Shown: positions 10,253-23,078, numbered from the stretch's first letter. The stretch is 64,000 nucleotides of DNA from Suillus spraguei (GCA_016800925.1 JABCPU010000140.1:93116-157115), one strand, 5' to 3'. The notes: a model not told the origin generated them from the letters alone. Numbers and translations are program-made.

Positions 10253-12046
10253 ATGATTGTGCTTCAGGATGATGAGGAAACTCCCTTCTGCAACGACCAG
10301 AGCAACTAGTGGCTAAGACACCTCTTCCATGGGATCAGTTCTGGATCGTATTGGTCTTGCAGTTTTCAGACTTCCTTATTCTTGAGACCCTTGCCCCTTT
10401 CACCCCCCAAGTGAGTGTTTTTTTCTAGTTGAAGGTCACCACGACTAGAATTTTATCAAGTTGATAAGAGACATTGGCGTCACCCACGGAGATGAAACCC
10501 AGGTCGGATACTACGTTGGCATGCTGGTGAGCATTTCTTCATCTTCCAGCTTCCTCCGTTCTATCTTGACAATGTCCTGAGCGATCATCGTTCTATGTCG
10601 CTCAAACATTGACGATTCTCTATTGGAGCCAACTGTCAGACCACGTTGGAAGGAAGCCTTTGGTCCTGATGGCTTCATTCGCGATAGCTAGTACGATGTT
10701 GTCATTTGGGCTGTCAAGAACGTTTCTTGGTCTGCTAGCCAGGTTCGCATGGCAGAGACATAATTGTCGTGACTGTCCTTTACTGACCCAGGTATCTTGA
10801 TCAGCCGTATTATATGCGGGGCATTTGATGCGCAAAATAGTATCATCAAAAATATGTTGATGGATATCACTGACGCAACGAATTTGCCAAAGGCATATGC
10901 ATACTACCAAATTTCATTTATGCTAGGGGCCATAATAGGGTAGGCGCATTCAGTATGTATACTTGCTCTTGACGTATAATTGACAATATTCTAGGCCACT
11001 TGCTGGTGGTTCGCTCTCCCAACCCGCAGACAGGTTTCCTGAGATCTTTGGTCGTTCTGAGCTTCTGAAAACTTACCCTTACCTCTTGTCGTGTGCTGTT
11101 CCAGTTATATGCGCCTTTATTGCTTTTCTAGTTACGTATTTCTGTCTCAAAGAGGTGAGCCTTATTCTCTGAAGCTTCTGGATGACACTAAGTGCGGTAA
11201 CAAGAGCGTTCCTACTCGGGCACCTTTTTGGGACATGACAAAGGAATGGTTCTCGCTACAGTCATGTGCGAAACCTTCCAAGAGCCATACTCTGGCTAGT
11301 TATGGGGAAGCAACCTCTGAAGAAATCTCACCGAAGCCGCTTCCGCTGCGTGATGTACTGACTCGAAAGGTCCTGACTGTCACGGCGAGTAATAGCGCCT
11401 TGCTTCTCTTGGATGTCATGCTATACTCGACGCTACCTATTTTCTATGCGACGTCAATTGAACTCGGCGGTCTTTCATTAGATCCTCCCCGCATTGGCGC
11501 TATCTTTGCAATATCGGCTTTTGTCGGTTACACAATCCAAATACTTTTCTACCCTCCCTTGCATGATCACTTTGGCGCATATCCATTCTTATGACCGGTC
11601 TTGGCTCTGCCATCCCTATTGTGATTTTGTTCCCGGTTATCAATGCTTTGGCTCGAGCCTATGGAATTGGTTGGATGGTGTGGTTGGCCATTTCCATTCA
11701 ACTCCTGCTGAGAGCTATCTTGGACATGTCCTACGGTATGTCATTCCAACATCTCCTGCAACTGTTTGACCAAGACGAGAGACCATTAGCTTCTATGGCA
11801 TTATTTATCAGAGCCTCTGCTCCCAATCGCGCCTCAATTGGAGCAATAAACGGAGTCATCCAGATGGTTGGCGCAGGGGCGAGGATTGTTGCCTCATCAT
11901 GTGGAGGTGCCGCATTTTCTTATTCAATGCAAGCCGGTCGCGATGCGTGGTTGGTGTACTACTTCTTTATGATAATAGGATTTCTCGCGATAGGCACTTC
12001 TTTATTCCTTCCTCGGGATCCTCGTCTATGGGATGAAGTAGTATGA
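10253..12046 (+). pseudogene. MFS transporter, copy C, frameshifted
   Basis: All seven exons can be matched to the family, including motif A ('SQLSDHVGRKP') and the end 'RDPRLWDEVV'. Two one-base deletions break it. The first, in exon 1 at about 10,284, lies in the leucine-pair motif (ACTCCCTTCTG against ACTCCTCTTCTG in copy D) and leads to a TAG within about ten codons; no other start rescues the frame. The second, at about 11,583 (GCATATCCATTC against GCATATGCCATTC), sits at the start of a membrane helix after 'HFGAY'. The 3' half is otherwise well preserved, which suggests recent loss. Confidence 0.85.
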
Positions 12047-12519
12047 CTATCAACGACATACCTTGTATCTTCCAGTTTCTTTGGTGTCCATTCTGTTTGT
12101 ATTAATATAATATATACTGATAGATCTAGAGATGATAATCAAGCTCCATGTGAAGCGACCAATCTATGCCCAGCAAGAAAACAATGGATCTTTGGCTTGC
12201 ACTTAGTAAAGACTCAAGAGCATACTTGGCTACTTAGGATTCCTAGTATTTTTTGAGAACAGTCGACGCATCCCCTTTAATTTAAGTATTCCGTTGACCT
12301 AGTCACCACTGCCAACGTTTCTTCATCTGGCTCTAGTTCCAATGGTGTGACGGGAACGCTTACTTTTACGTCCGCGTGTGAACCAGTCAGAACAAGCAGG
12401 TTCTCATGGATTACCGTTCCTCATTGATGAGCTAGCCAGTCAGCAACTGCTCGAGTCGTTTGAACAAGTTCACCTATAACAAGCCACATCCTCTATCCGA
12501 GCCGTTCCCTCGTACAACC
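12047..12519 (+). promoter_or_regulatory. Intergenic, upstream region of MFS copy D
   Basis: Contains a diverged form of the shared upstream element (CAGAACAAGCAGGTT, about 12,388-12,402) some 120 bases before the start codon. Nothing else recognised. Confidence 0.4.
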
Positions 12520-14317
12520 ATGACTGTGCATCAAGATGACTCAGATGTGGAAACTCCTCTTCTGCAACGACCAGAGCAACTAGTGACCAAGACACCTCTT
12601 CCATGGGATCAGTTTTGGATCATATTGGTCTTACAGTTTTCAAACACACTTGTTTTTGAGACCCTTGCCCCGTTCACTCCCCAAGTGAGTGCTTTTTCCG
12701 GTTGAAGATCACCCAACTAGAATTTTATCAAGTTGATAAGAGATATTGGCGTGACACACGGAGACGACACTCAGGTTGGATACTACGTTGGCATACTGGT
12801 GAGCATTTCTTCATCTTTCAGCTTCCTCCGCTTCAACCTGACAATATCCTGAGCACTCGTCGTACTATGTCACTCAAACGTTGACAATTCTGTATTGGAG
12901 TCAGTTGTCAGATCACATCGGAAGGAAGCCTTTGCTCCTGATGGCTTCATGCGCAATAGCTGGTACCATGTTGTCGTTTGGGCTGTCAAGAACATTTTTC
13001 GGTCTACTAGTCAGGTTCGTATACCACAAACACAATTGTCATGACTATGCTTCACTGACTCAGGTATCTTTATCAGCCGATTATCTGCGGGACATTCAAT
13101 GGGGAAAATGGTGTCGTTAAAAACTTGTTGATGGATATCACTGACGCCACAAATTTACCGAAGGCATATGGATATATGCCAATTTCATATATGTTGGCAG
13201 CCATAATAGGGTAGGAGTGTTTGGTACATATACTTGTTCTTCATGCATGATTGACAATATTCTAGGCCAATTGCTGGTGGATCGCTCTCCCGACCCACGG
13301 ACAGATTTCCTGAAATCTTTGGTCGTTCAGAGCTCCTCAAAACCTACCCGTACCTCTTGTCGTGCGCTGTTCCAGTTATATGTGCCTCTATTGCCTGTCT
13401 AATTACGTATTTTTGTCTCAAAGAGGTGAGCCTTATTTTCAAAGTAATTTCTGGATGAGACTAAGTGCGGTGCAAGAGCGTTTCTACTCGGACATCCATT
13501 GTTGACCTGATACAGGAGTGGTTGCCACAGTCATATGCAGAGCCTTTCACGACATCGAGCAATGCTATGGCCAGTTATGAGGAAGCAAACTCTGAAGAAA
13601 TCTCACCCAAACCGCTTCCGCTGCGTAGTGTACTGACTCCCAGGGTCCTGACTGTCGCAGCGAGTAATGGCACCTTGTTTCTCTTTGGTATCGCAGTCCA
13701 CTCATCCTGCTATTTTCTATGCGACGTCGATTGAACTCGGCGGTCTTTCATTAGATCCCTCTCGCATTGGTGCTATCCTCGCAACATCAGCTCTCTTTGG
13801 TAACGCATTCCACGTATTTTTCTACTCCCGTTTACACGATCATTTCGGCGCATATGCCATTCTTATGACCGGTCTTGCCTCCGGCATCCCTGTCGTGATT
13901 TTATTCCCAATTATCAATGCTTTGGCTCAAGCCTATGGAGTGGGCTGGGCGGTGTGGTTGGCCATTTCCATTCAACACATGCTGATAGCTGTCTTGGACC
14001 TGTCCTACGGTATGTCATTCCAACGTTTCCTGCAACTGCTTGACTGAGACGAGGGGCCATCAGCTTCCATATCATTGTTTATTAGAGCCTCCGCTCCCAA
14101 TATCGCCTCAATTGGAGCAACCAATGGAGTCATCCAGTTGGTTGGCGGAGGAGCAAGGATTATTGGCCCAGCATGTGCGGGTGCTGTCTTTTCTTATTCG
14201 ATACATGATGGTCGTGACGCGTGGTTGGCATATTACTTCTTTATTTCAATGGGACTTCTCGCAATAGGTACTTCCTGGTTCCTTCCTCGAAATCCTTGTC
14301 TATGGGAAGAAGTATGA
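12520..14317 (+). pseudogene. MFS transporter, copy D, frameshifted
   Basis: Exon order and motifs follow the family ('SQLSDHIGRKP' in exon 3; end 'RNPCLWEEV'). A two-base loss near 13,697-13,705, between 'IAVHS' and 'IFYATSIELGG', shifts the frame inside a predicted membrane helix and no splice choice can repair it. Two other one-base differences occur at exon edges. The first, at 13,077, could be absorbed by using the upstream AG at about 13,062; the second, near 13,472, by the AG directly before 'SVSTRTS'. Likely a recent pseudogene, although a single uncorrected sequencing error would also explain the key lesion. Confidence 0.75.
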
Positions 14318-14935
14318 CTATAAGCAACATGCATGCTTGGTATCTGTTTTCTGGTGGCCGCTCTGTTTGTATTATGTAATACTAGTATTCATGTAATGCT
14401 ATCATCCTACTAGGTATCGCAGCAAGGTCCTCGACTAGATCGTTTAATTTATAATTTAAGTATTGTCATATCGAGCTAAGTGAATTTCAGTGATGATGTA
14501 TCTAAACCTCGTCCCACTGACACCTGCACCCATCTGAGCGTCACATGCGATATCGATATCTCAGCCCAATCGCTCTCCCACCTCAATATATACATGCTCG
14601 ACGGAACTATGACACAAAGTTGTTGTTCGTTGATTTTGCGTACTTAGCCTGCTGCTCGGTGTTCAGGTTTATGGAAACCTGTTTCTATCGCCAAACCCCA
14701 GTCATTGAATCTATGAGACCTAGTCTTATAGTATGGAATGTGTCGTAAATGCAAATGCATAAATTCTGAGTCGTTTCCTCTGCTTCATACATCGCTGAAG
14801 TAACAAGAAGCAACCGTCACAGAAAAGTGATATTCCACAGTAGTTGATATGTTTCACTTTGTGATATATATCCTACAATCGACATCGTGAAACATCCACC
14901 AAACAAGTAATTATGTTCAGAGCGCTCAGCATATG
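14318..14935. other. Intergenic; right part in duplicated block
   Basis: From 14,496 on it copies the sequence 3' of methyltransferase copy 1. No gene of its own recognised. Confidence 0.5.
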
Positions 14936-15755
14936 TCAATAAACACCAGGAAGCAGTCTATAATCCACCTTCTTAGCCCAATTCTCCCAATCCTCTCCCA
15001 TAGCACGCTGCAGCATCTTGTCCTCCGACCAAGATCGGTCGAAGGTCACGAAAACGCCTATTGTAAGCACGAGAAAGACAATCGCTAGCAATATTTTTAT
15101 ATACAGCAGTTGTATAATTCCAGACTGCCTCATCCACGACCCTTCACTCCCGTGCGTGATGAGAATTCCAATGTATTGGAGAAGGAAACCAGTGTAACTT
15201 GGGTGGCGGACGATAGAGTACGGCCCGTTTGTTACGATTCTATGCTCTTTTTTGATGCTGAGCTGGAAGCTCCAGAACTTTCCCAAGGTCGACATGCAGT
15301 AAAGCCTGAGCATGCCGCCAGCCATGACGAAAAGACTGCCAGCAAGGAAAACAGGAGTGATTGGCGTGGGATGAAGTGTGTGCAAAAGCCGCACAGCACC
15401 AGTGCCATAAATGCTCTCTGGAATCCGCAAGGGACTTGTGTGCATGGCCAGTATGTTGGCCACTTCAACAGACGATGCTGCCCATGCGATAATCTGTCAT
15501 ATCGTCTACCAATCAATACAGGCAAAATTTGATATACAGGAGACACATACTTTGAACAAGTTTAGAACCCGAAAATCTGCAATCGGACTTAGAACTGATT
15601 CAAATCCCAAGGGCATCACCTTTTCTTGGGATGACGGTGCCGGAGAGGGAGAAGTAAACGAGATATGTATGCCAATGGCCGAAGCCACGAGGAAGGGAAT
15701 CTTCAACAGACTCATCACTGTATCGCTTAACCTGCAATAGGATACCTCCCCTCCG
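14496..15755. repeat. Segmental duplication, copy 2
   Basis: Same-orientation partner of 6556-7820; contains the second methyltransferase gene. It lies between MFS copies D and E, while its partner lies before B, which fits duplication of a transporter-plus-methyltransferase unit. Confidence 0.85.
14936..15715 (-). CDS. Isoprenylcysteine O-methyltransferase family protein, copy 2
   Basis: Paralogue of the gene at 6994, also 240 residues in two exons (15,715-15,551 and 15,493-14,936) with the same splice position and the same key motif 'GPYSIVRHPSYTGF'. Most differences are conservative (for example 'SPSPAPSS', 'FDRSWSEDK'), and the frame is fully open, so both copies appear functional. The reading across the splice is 'FK' then 'IIAWAASSVEVANIL'. 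Confidence 0.85.
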
Positions 15756-16251
15756 AGTTCATGGTACTCTGTTATTAGTCGGATCGTATTCGGTTCTTTC
15801 GAGTTTCTCCAAACCCTGCACAGAAAAAGTCCGAACACCCTGGCAGATTGACAACGACATTTTAGAATTGAGCAGCGCTTAGCTAATGAAGCGCTGTTAC
15901 GGTAGTCACTGTGTACGCCTTAGCACTGGTTTACATAATTAGATCGTTTAACGTCGGGCGTTTTGTTTTTACTTATGTCTGCTCTATTTAATTTGACCTG
16001 CGGCACAGGCATTAAGACAGTGATGGATATTCAAGGATAACAAGCTTGAGATCCTCTAGCAACAGCGTAGGCCACATACCCATCCCCTGCACAAGCGGTT
16101 GTACGCGGCTACAATGACGCGTAACGGGAGGTGCCTGCTTTTACGTCCGCTGATGGGCCTTTGTCGCTAACCAGAAAAAGCAGGTTTTTAATTGCCGTGT
16201 CGATGTCAGCAACTGCCTCTTTAGAACGAGTTCACCTACCCTCGTACAACC
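15756..16251 (+). promoter_or_regulatory. Intergenic, upstream region of MFS copy E
   Basis: Carries the shared upstream block: GCGTAACGGGAGGTGCCTG at about 16,119-16,137, then CCAGAAAAAGCAGGTT at 16,171-16,186, only about 65 bases before the start codon. No gene otherwise. Confidence 0.45.
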
Positions 16252-18078
16252 ATGACTGCGCATGAGGATGAAGTGGAGATTCCTCTCCTCCAACAGCCAG
16301 AGCAGCCGGTGGCCAGCAGCCGATGGCCAAGAGCCAAGACGCCTCTTCCCTGGAATCAGTTCTGGATCATATTAGTCTTGCAGTTTTCAGACTCACTTGT
16401 TTTTAAGACCCTTTCCCCGTTCACTCCCCATGTGAGTATTTTTTCTGTTTGGAGTTGCAGATAGCCACAACTTGAATTTTGTCAAGTTGATAAGAGACAT
16501 TGGCGTGACCCACGGGGACGAAACTCAGATCGGATACTACGATGGTATACTGGTGAGGATTCCTTCGTCTTTCAGCTTCATTCCATCCTGACAATATCCT
16601 GAGCACTCATCATATTATGTCGCACAAACATTGACCATTCTGTATTGGAGTCAGCTGTCAGATCATATTGGAAGGAAGCCTTTGATCCTGATGGCTTCAT
16701 TTGCGATAGCTAGTACGATGTTGTCATTTGGGTTGTCAAGAACATTTCTCGGCCTCCTGGTCAGGTTTGCGTGCCACAAATATAATCATCATGATTACCC
16801 TTTACTGACCCGGGTGTCTTTATTAGTCGGATTATCTGCGGGGCATTCAATGGGGAAAACGGTGTCGCCAAAAACTTGTTGATGGATATTACTGACGCAA
16901 CAAATTTACCGAAGGCATATGGATACCTGCCAATTTCATTTATGCTGGCGGCTATAATAGGGTAGGTGTATTCAGTACGTATATTTACTCTCAATGAATG
17001 ATTGACAATATCCTAGGCCACTCGCTGGTGGATCGCTCTCCCAACCTGCTGACAGGTTTCCTGAAATCTTTGGACGTTCGGAGCTTCTGAAAACCTTCCC
17101 ATACCTCCTGTCGTGCGCTGTTCCAGTTATATGTGCTTCTATTACCTGGCTAGTTACCTATTTCTGTCTCAAAGAGGTGAGCCTGATTTTGAAGAGTGAT
17201 TTCTGGACGACACTAAGTGCAGTGACAAGAGCGTTTCTACTCGGGCACCCCTTTTGGACCTGATAAAGCAATGGTTCTTGCCGCGGTCATGTGAAAAGCC
17301 TTCCATAGCATCAAGCAATGCTATGGCCAGCTATGAGGAAACAGACTTTGAAAAAATCTCACCCACGCCGCTTCCGCTGCGTGCTGTGCTGACTCGAAAG
17401 GTCTTGACTGTCGCAGCGAGTAATTGCACCTTGATTCTCTTTCATATTGCAGTCAATTCGATCCTACCTATTTACTATGCGACATCGATTGAACTTGGTG
17501 GTCTTTCATTGGATCCTCCCCGCATTGGCGCTATCTTTGCAATATCAGCTTTCGTCGGTCACACATTCCAAATACTTTTCTACGCCCGCTTGCACGATCA
17601 TTTCGGCGCATATACCGTTCTTATGACCGGCCTTGGCTCTGGCATCCCTATTGTGATTTTATTTCCGGTTATCAATGCTTTAGCTCGAGCCCATGGAATG
17701 GATTGGGTGGTGTGGTTGGTCATTTTCATTCAACATATGCTGATGGCTGTCTTAGACATGTCCTACGGTATGTCATTCCAACATCTCATGTAGCTGCTTG
17801 ACTGAGACAAGGGACCATCAGGTTCCATGGCATCGTTTATTAGAGCCTCTGCTCCCAATCGTGCCTCGATTGGAGCAACCAATGGAGTTATCCAGTTGGC
17901 TGCGGGAGGAGCAAGGATTATTGGCCCAGCATGTGGAGGTGCCGTTTTTTCTTATTCGATACATGACGGTGGTGATGCGTGGTTGGCATACTATCTCTTT
18001 ATGACAATGGGATTTCTCGCGATAGGTACTTCTTGGTTCCTTCCTCGGAATCCTCGTCTATGGGAAGAAGTAATGTGA
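16252..18078 (+). CDS. MFS transporter, DHA1-like, copy E
   Basis: Open across all seven exons. The N-terminus differs from its relatives by an extra 'ASSRWPRA' before 'KTPLPWNQFW'. Motif A reads 'SQLSDHIGRKP'. Exon 4 begins 'RIICGAFNGENG'; the sixth exon starts 'CSDKSVSTRAPLLDL' and ends at the donor after 'DMSY'. The last exon begins 'GSMASFIRASAPNRASIG' and ends 'RNPRLWEEVM'. Closest to the broken copies C and D, and the only apparently working member of that subgroup here. Substrate unknown. Confidence 0.85.
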
Positions 18079-18846
18079 CTATCAGCGACTTGTCTGGTAT
18101 CTGTTTTCCAGCCATGTCCACTCTGTTTATATTAATACTGGTAGAGATGATAATCAAGTTTCATGTAAGATGACCACCTTGTAAGTAATGTTCTGAACTC
18201 GTGGAGAAATTAGAATGCCAATATTTCATAAATAGTGTATCGAACTCATTTTTCCTTGTACGCCATACTCGTACTGGATTGCAAATTGAATGAATCATGA
18301 CATTGGTCAGATTCGACCAATATTGGACTGCCACCTGGCCGGTTACGGGAATTTTGAACGTAATTACATAATGCGATGATAGGACTTTCAGATTAGCCTC
18401 AAAACTTTGAGCGTCGTTGACTTGAACTTTTTGTTATTATTTCAGCTCCATTTAATCCTGCTTTGCGTGCGCACAAACCCTAACGCGATGAGGGTTAGCA
18501 TAATTGGTTAGCCAGCTGACTCCGACGGATATCCTCTAGGTGACAGTGCACATAGTACCCTGGCGACTCTACTACATGTGGTACCTGCGTGTGACGCTTT
18601 TAATCATTCCTGTCGCTGATCAGAAAAAGCAGGTTCTTGTGGATTGCCGTTGTACCCTTTATGGATAGCTAGCCAACAAACCGATCAGCAACCGCCTCAT
18701 TGGAATGGTTCCCGTATCATATAATGAGGCACATCTTTTATCTGATTCTGAGTCGTTCCGAGGCTTCTGAATTTCTACAAGGCTAAATATATAGAGACAG
18801 CTGCGCGATCGCCTTTTCTCTATCCGCCTAGTTTCCTTGTACCACC
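18079..18846 (+). promoter_or_regulatory. Intergenic, upstream region of MFS copy F
   Basis: Holds the shared element CAGAAAAAGCAGGTT (18,621-18,635) and a TATA-like CTAAATATATAG (about 18,783-18,794) some 55-65 bases before the start. The same TATA-like box precedes copy A. The rest shows no gene. Confidence 0.5.
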
Positions 18847-20637
18847 ATGACTGCGCAAGATGAGGAGGAGGCACCTCTTCTGCAACAACCAGAGCAGCCA
18901 ACGACTAGGACACCTCTACCCTGGGATCAATTCTGGATTATCCTATTCGCACAGTTGTCAGATCCTGTTTCTTCTCTGACCCTTACCCCATTTATTCCCG
19001 AAGTGAGTATACTCCCTTCGCTTGGACTTCAATCTGACCACGATCGGAACTTTGTCAAGCTCATTAGAGACATTGGAGTGACTGACGGAGATGAAACCCA
19101 AGTTGGTTACTATTTCGGCATCCTTGTAAGCTTGTCTTCATCGTTCCTGCCCCTTTGTTCTGATATTCTCCCAAGCAATCATCATACTATGCAGCTCATG
19201 TGCTGACTATTTTTCATTGGGGTCGACTGTCTGACCACATTGGGCGCAAGCCTGTGATACTGATAGCTCTATTGACAATGTCTGCTTCGACAATTTCGTT
19301 TGGGCTTTCGAAGACTTTCCTTGGTCTGCTGGCTAGGTAGCGTGTCAGATATCAATAGTAGTTGTGAACGTCAATTACTGATATCATTGACCAGTCGTGC
19401 TGTCCGCGGAGCGTTTAACTCTAGCAATATTGTCATCGAGAGCATGGTGATGGATATCACTGATGTAACAAATATGCCCAGGGCATATGGTTATGTACCA
19501 ATTCCGTGGTTGATCGGAGGCATAGTTGGGTAGGCATACACCACATTTGTGCTTGCACTGAGGTTCACGGTATCCAGACCACTTATCGGGGGATCGTTCT
19601 CCCGACCGGCGGACAGATTCCCTGACATCTTTGGGGGATCTGAACTCCTGAAAACCTACCCATATCTCTTACCGTGCTCTATTTCGGCAATTTTTGTAGC
19701 AGCAACTTGGCTAGTCACGTATTTCTGTCTTAAAGAGGTGAGTGTAATGTTAAAATGCCATATCTGGATCACACTGAGTGCGGTAACAAGAGCGTTTCTA
19801 CCAGGACAGCACTCTGGGAGTTAATCAAAGGAGGATTATTTCGACAGTCATATGCAAAGTCTCGCCAACCACCAAGCAACGTGCTAATTAACCCTGGGGA
19901 AGCGAATCATGAAGAAGTACAACCAAAGCCGCTATCGCTGCGCGCCTTGCTTACCCCAAAAGTTTTAACCGTAACGGCCAGTTACGCCGCCATGGGCCTG
20001 TTTCGCATTGCGTTTATTTCGGTGCTACCAGTCTTCTATGCGACATCGATTAAACTTGGTGGTCTTTCTCTTAATGCTCCTCGCATTGGCAATATACTCG
20101 CGGCACAAGGTGCCGCACATGTCATATTTCAGCTGTTTTTCTACCCTCGTTTACATGATCACTTCGGTGCAAGAGCTCTCCATATCACTGGCATTGGTTC
20201 CAGCATACCCCTCGTCATTTTATTTCCAGTAACCAATACTCTGGCTCGGGCTTATGGAATAGGTTTGTTAGTGTGGCTGTGTGTTGCTATCCAGCTTACG
20301 CTGATGATTAGCCTGACCATGTGCTACCGTATGTCAACCCAGTACTTCATGCGTTCTACCGAACTGAGAAGAACCCATAGCTTGCTTATCATTATTCATC
20401 AAAGCAGCCGCTCCCAATCGTGCGTCGCTTGGAGCAACCAATGGAATCGTCCAGATGTTTGACGCGGGAGCAAGGGTCATCGGCCCAGCATCTGCAGCTT
20501 CCATCTTCTCTTATTCACTGCAGGAAGGGCATGATGCGTGGTTAATATACTACTTCTTGATGGCCATTGGATTTCTCGCGGTAGGTGCTTCTCTATTGCT
20601 TCCACGAGATCCTAGTGTATGGGAAGATCGTCAATAA
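18847..20637 (+). CDS. MFS transporter, DHA1-like, copy F (reference copy)
   Basis: Predicted 494-residue, 12-helix proton-coupled exporter. Seven exons add up exactly in frame: 18,847-19,002, 19,060-19,125, 19,176-19,336, 19,395-19,529, 19,578-19,737, 19,779-20,328 and 20,381-20,637. Residues 5-14 are acidic and end in a Leu-Leu pair ('DEEEAPLLQQ'), a possible endosome or vacuole sorting signal. Then 'PLPWDQFWIIL' opens the first helix. Exon 3 has MFS motif A, 'GRLSDHIGRKP'. A ~60-residue central loop rich in charged residues separates the two six-helix halves. The second half has 'GGLSLNAPRIG' and 'APNRASLGATNG', and the protein ends 'RDPSVWEDRQ'. Similar proteins in mushrooms are annotated as multidrug-resistance DHA1 transporters; real substrate unknown. 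Confidence 0.9.
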
Positions 20638-21289
20638 TATTACCGCAAACGACCGCATGTTTTAATAACAGAGAACATGCTTCACAAATCACTAGGCTTT
20701 GAATTGTCATGCCTGAAATTATACGCCCTTCCGACGCGTACATTTGGTTGCAGCTTGGGTATGTACTGGTCCAACCTAATATGGACCTGTTTGTGCTTCT
20801 GGATAATAATAGTACTTACATAGGAGGTTCTGTTCAAGCGGGTTGTTACCAGTTTCCAGAAGCAGCATATTCTTGTGGACGATGTACCCTCGGTATTACG
20901 ATGTGTGCTCCCTGTACGTACTTCCTTTTACGTGCATATTTACTTAGTATTGATACACGTTTCATCCATGTTCACCTTTCATTCTTTATTTCAATATCAT
21001 TCTCCCTCACTCTTTCTAACCAAGACTGAGGTGGGCACAATTCATGTGTAATATGTCTGCATCCATATACTTAATGTATACGCAGTTATTCTCTCTTCAT
21101 CTTCTAGGTATGCACTTAAGCTTCACTTGTCGTAGCTCAGTCTTTCTGACCAAGAATGTGTTACCGAGACTCTTCACCTCGTGACTTCGACTACGTATCG
21201 ATCGACTAATCAAGGAGCCACTCAATTACCGACTCATTTGTTTGAGTTTACCAAGCTACGCCCATCATCCATCTTTCTCTCGTGCCACC
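20638..21289. other. Intergenic between MFS copies F and G
   Basis: No gene recognised; a 106-codon open frame at 20,709 has no family signature and no conserved counterpart between other copies. Confidence 0.5.
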
Positions 21290-23078
21290 ATGATAGCCCG
21301 CCAAGATGATGAAGAGACTCCTCTTCTCCAACGGCCAGAGCAACGGATGGCCCGAACTTCACATCTGCCATGGGATCAATTCTGGATTATATTGTTCTTA
21401 CAGTTTTCAGATTCGCTTGTTTTTCAGACCCTTGCTCCATTTACCCCTCAAGTGAGTATATTCGCACTGTTTGAACTCGAAACTGACCACACTTATGTCA
21501 AGCTGATCAGAGACATCGGTGTGACCAATGGAGACGAATCCCAGGTTGGACACTATGTCGGTATTCTGGTGAGCATGTCACAATCCTTCATTGTCATGTG
21601 GTCCTTCCTGATATCGATCCTAGCAATCATCGTATTATATGGCTCAAGCATTAACTATCCTGCACTGGAGTCAATTGTCTGATCACATTGGGCGGAAGCC
21701 TGTGATAATGACTGCTCTATTTGCGATATCGATTTCGATGTTCTCATTCGGGTTGTCGAAGACTTTTGTCGGTCTCGTGATCAGGTTTGGGTGTTCAATC
21801 ACTACCATAACTGTCAAGTACTGATTTACTGATTAGCCGTGCTTTATGTGGGGTATTCAATGGGAGCAATGGAGTCATCAAAAGCATGGTGATGGACATT
21901 ACTGACACAACCAACTTGCCCAAGGCGTACGGCTATATGCCACTGCCATGGATGTTGGGAACTTTAGTTGGGTAGGGGTATAAAGTGTATCTTGCTTTTG
22001 AAACGGGATTCACAAAATCTTAGACCACTCGTTGGTGGATCGCTCTCCAGACCAGTGGACAGATTCCCTGAAATTTTTGGGCGATCAAAATTCCTGAAAA
22101 TCTACCCATACTTCCTACCGTGCGCTATTTCAGCAATATTCGCCCTGGTGGCTTGCTTAGTCACATACTCTTGTTTCAAAGAGGTGAGAGAGTTTTCTAA
22201 ATACCTGTCTGAATCACACTAAGTGCGGTAACGAGAGCGTTTCAACTAGGGCACCACTTTGGGAGTCGATTAAAGAATGGTTCTTGCGACACTCATATGC
22301 ACAGCCGTTTCCGCCGCCGAGAAGTGCTCTGGCCATTGCTGAGGTAGCAAATTCTGAAGAAGTTGCATCAAAACCAGTGCCACTTCGCGCCTTGCTGACT
22401 CCAAAGGTCCTAACTGTAACAGCAAGTTATCTCACCATGGCTCTGTTTTACACGGCATTTAGTTCGGTCCTACCGGTTTTCTACTCGACGCCGATTGAAC
22501 TCGGTGGCCTTTCCCTTGACCCTCCCCATATTGGCATTATACTTGCGGTATCAGGTGTTGCCCATGGCGTATTCCAGCTATTTTTCTATGCACGGCTAAA
22601 CAATCGCTTTGGTGCAGGAGCCATCCATATCGCTGGTGTTGGCTCTGGCATACCTATCGTCATTTTATTCCCAGTGATCAATGCACTCGCTCGCGCCTAT
22701 GGCGTGGGTTTGGCGGTGTGGTTGTCTATTGGCATTCAACTTTCGCTGGCAACCAGCTTGGTCATGTGTTATCGTACGTCGACAAACAATTTTGGGATCT
22801 TACCTGACTGAGAAGAAGTAGCCTGCTTGGCATTGTTTATCAGGGCCGCCGCTCCCAATCGCGCATCACTTGGAGCAACCAATGGAATTGTCCAACTAGG
22901 TGTAGCAGGGGCAAGGATCATTGGCCCAGCATCTGTATCTTCAGTCTTCTCTTATTCGATGCAGGGGGGTCATAACGCGTGGTCGGTATATTACTACTTG
23001 ATGGCAATTGCATTTCTCGCTATAGGTACTTCGCTGTTGCTTCCTCGTGATCCTAGTCTATGGGCAGATCACCAATAG
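21290..23078 (+). CDS. MFS transporter, DHA1-like, copy G
   Basis: Start chosen at 21,290 ('MIARQDDEETPLLQ'), matching the N-terminus of its neighbours; an upstream in-frame ATG at 21,242 would add 16 unconserved residues. Motif A is 'SQLSDHIGRKP'. Exon 4 reads 'RALCGVFNGSNGVIKSMVMD', and exon 6 runs from 'CGNESVSTRAPLWES' to 'SLVMCY'. The last exon begins 'PCLALFIRAAAPNRASLG' and ends 'RDPSLWADHQ'. All junctions keep the frame. Forms a close pair with copy H. Confidence 0.88.

Noticed and set aside
18486..18540. tRNA-like A-box sequence (GTTAGCATAATTGGTTAGCC)
   Set aside because: No acceptor stem pairing or B box could be found around it.
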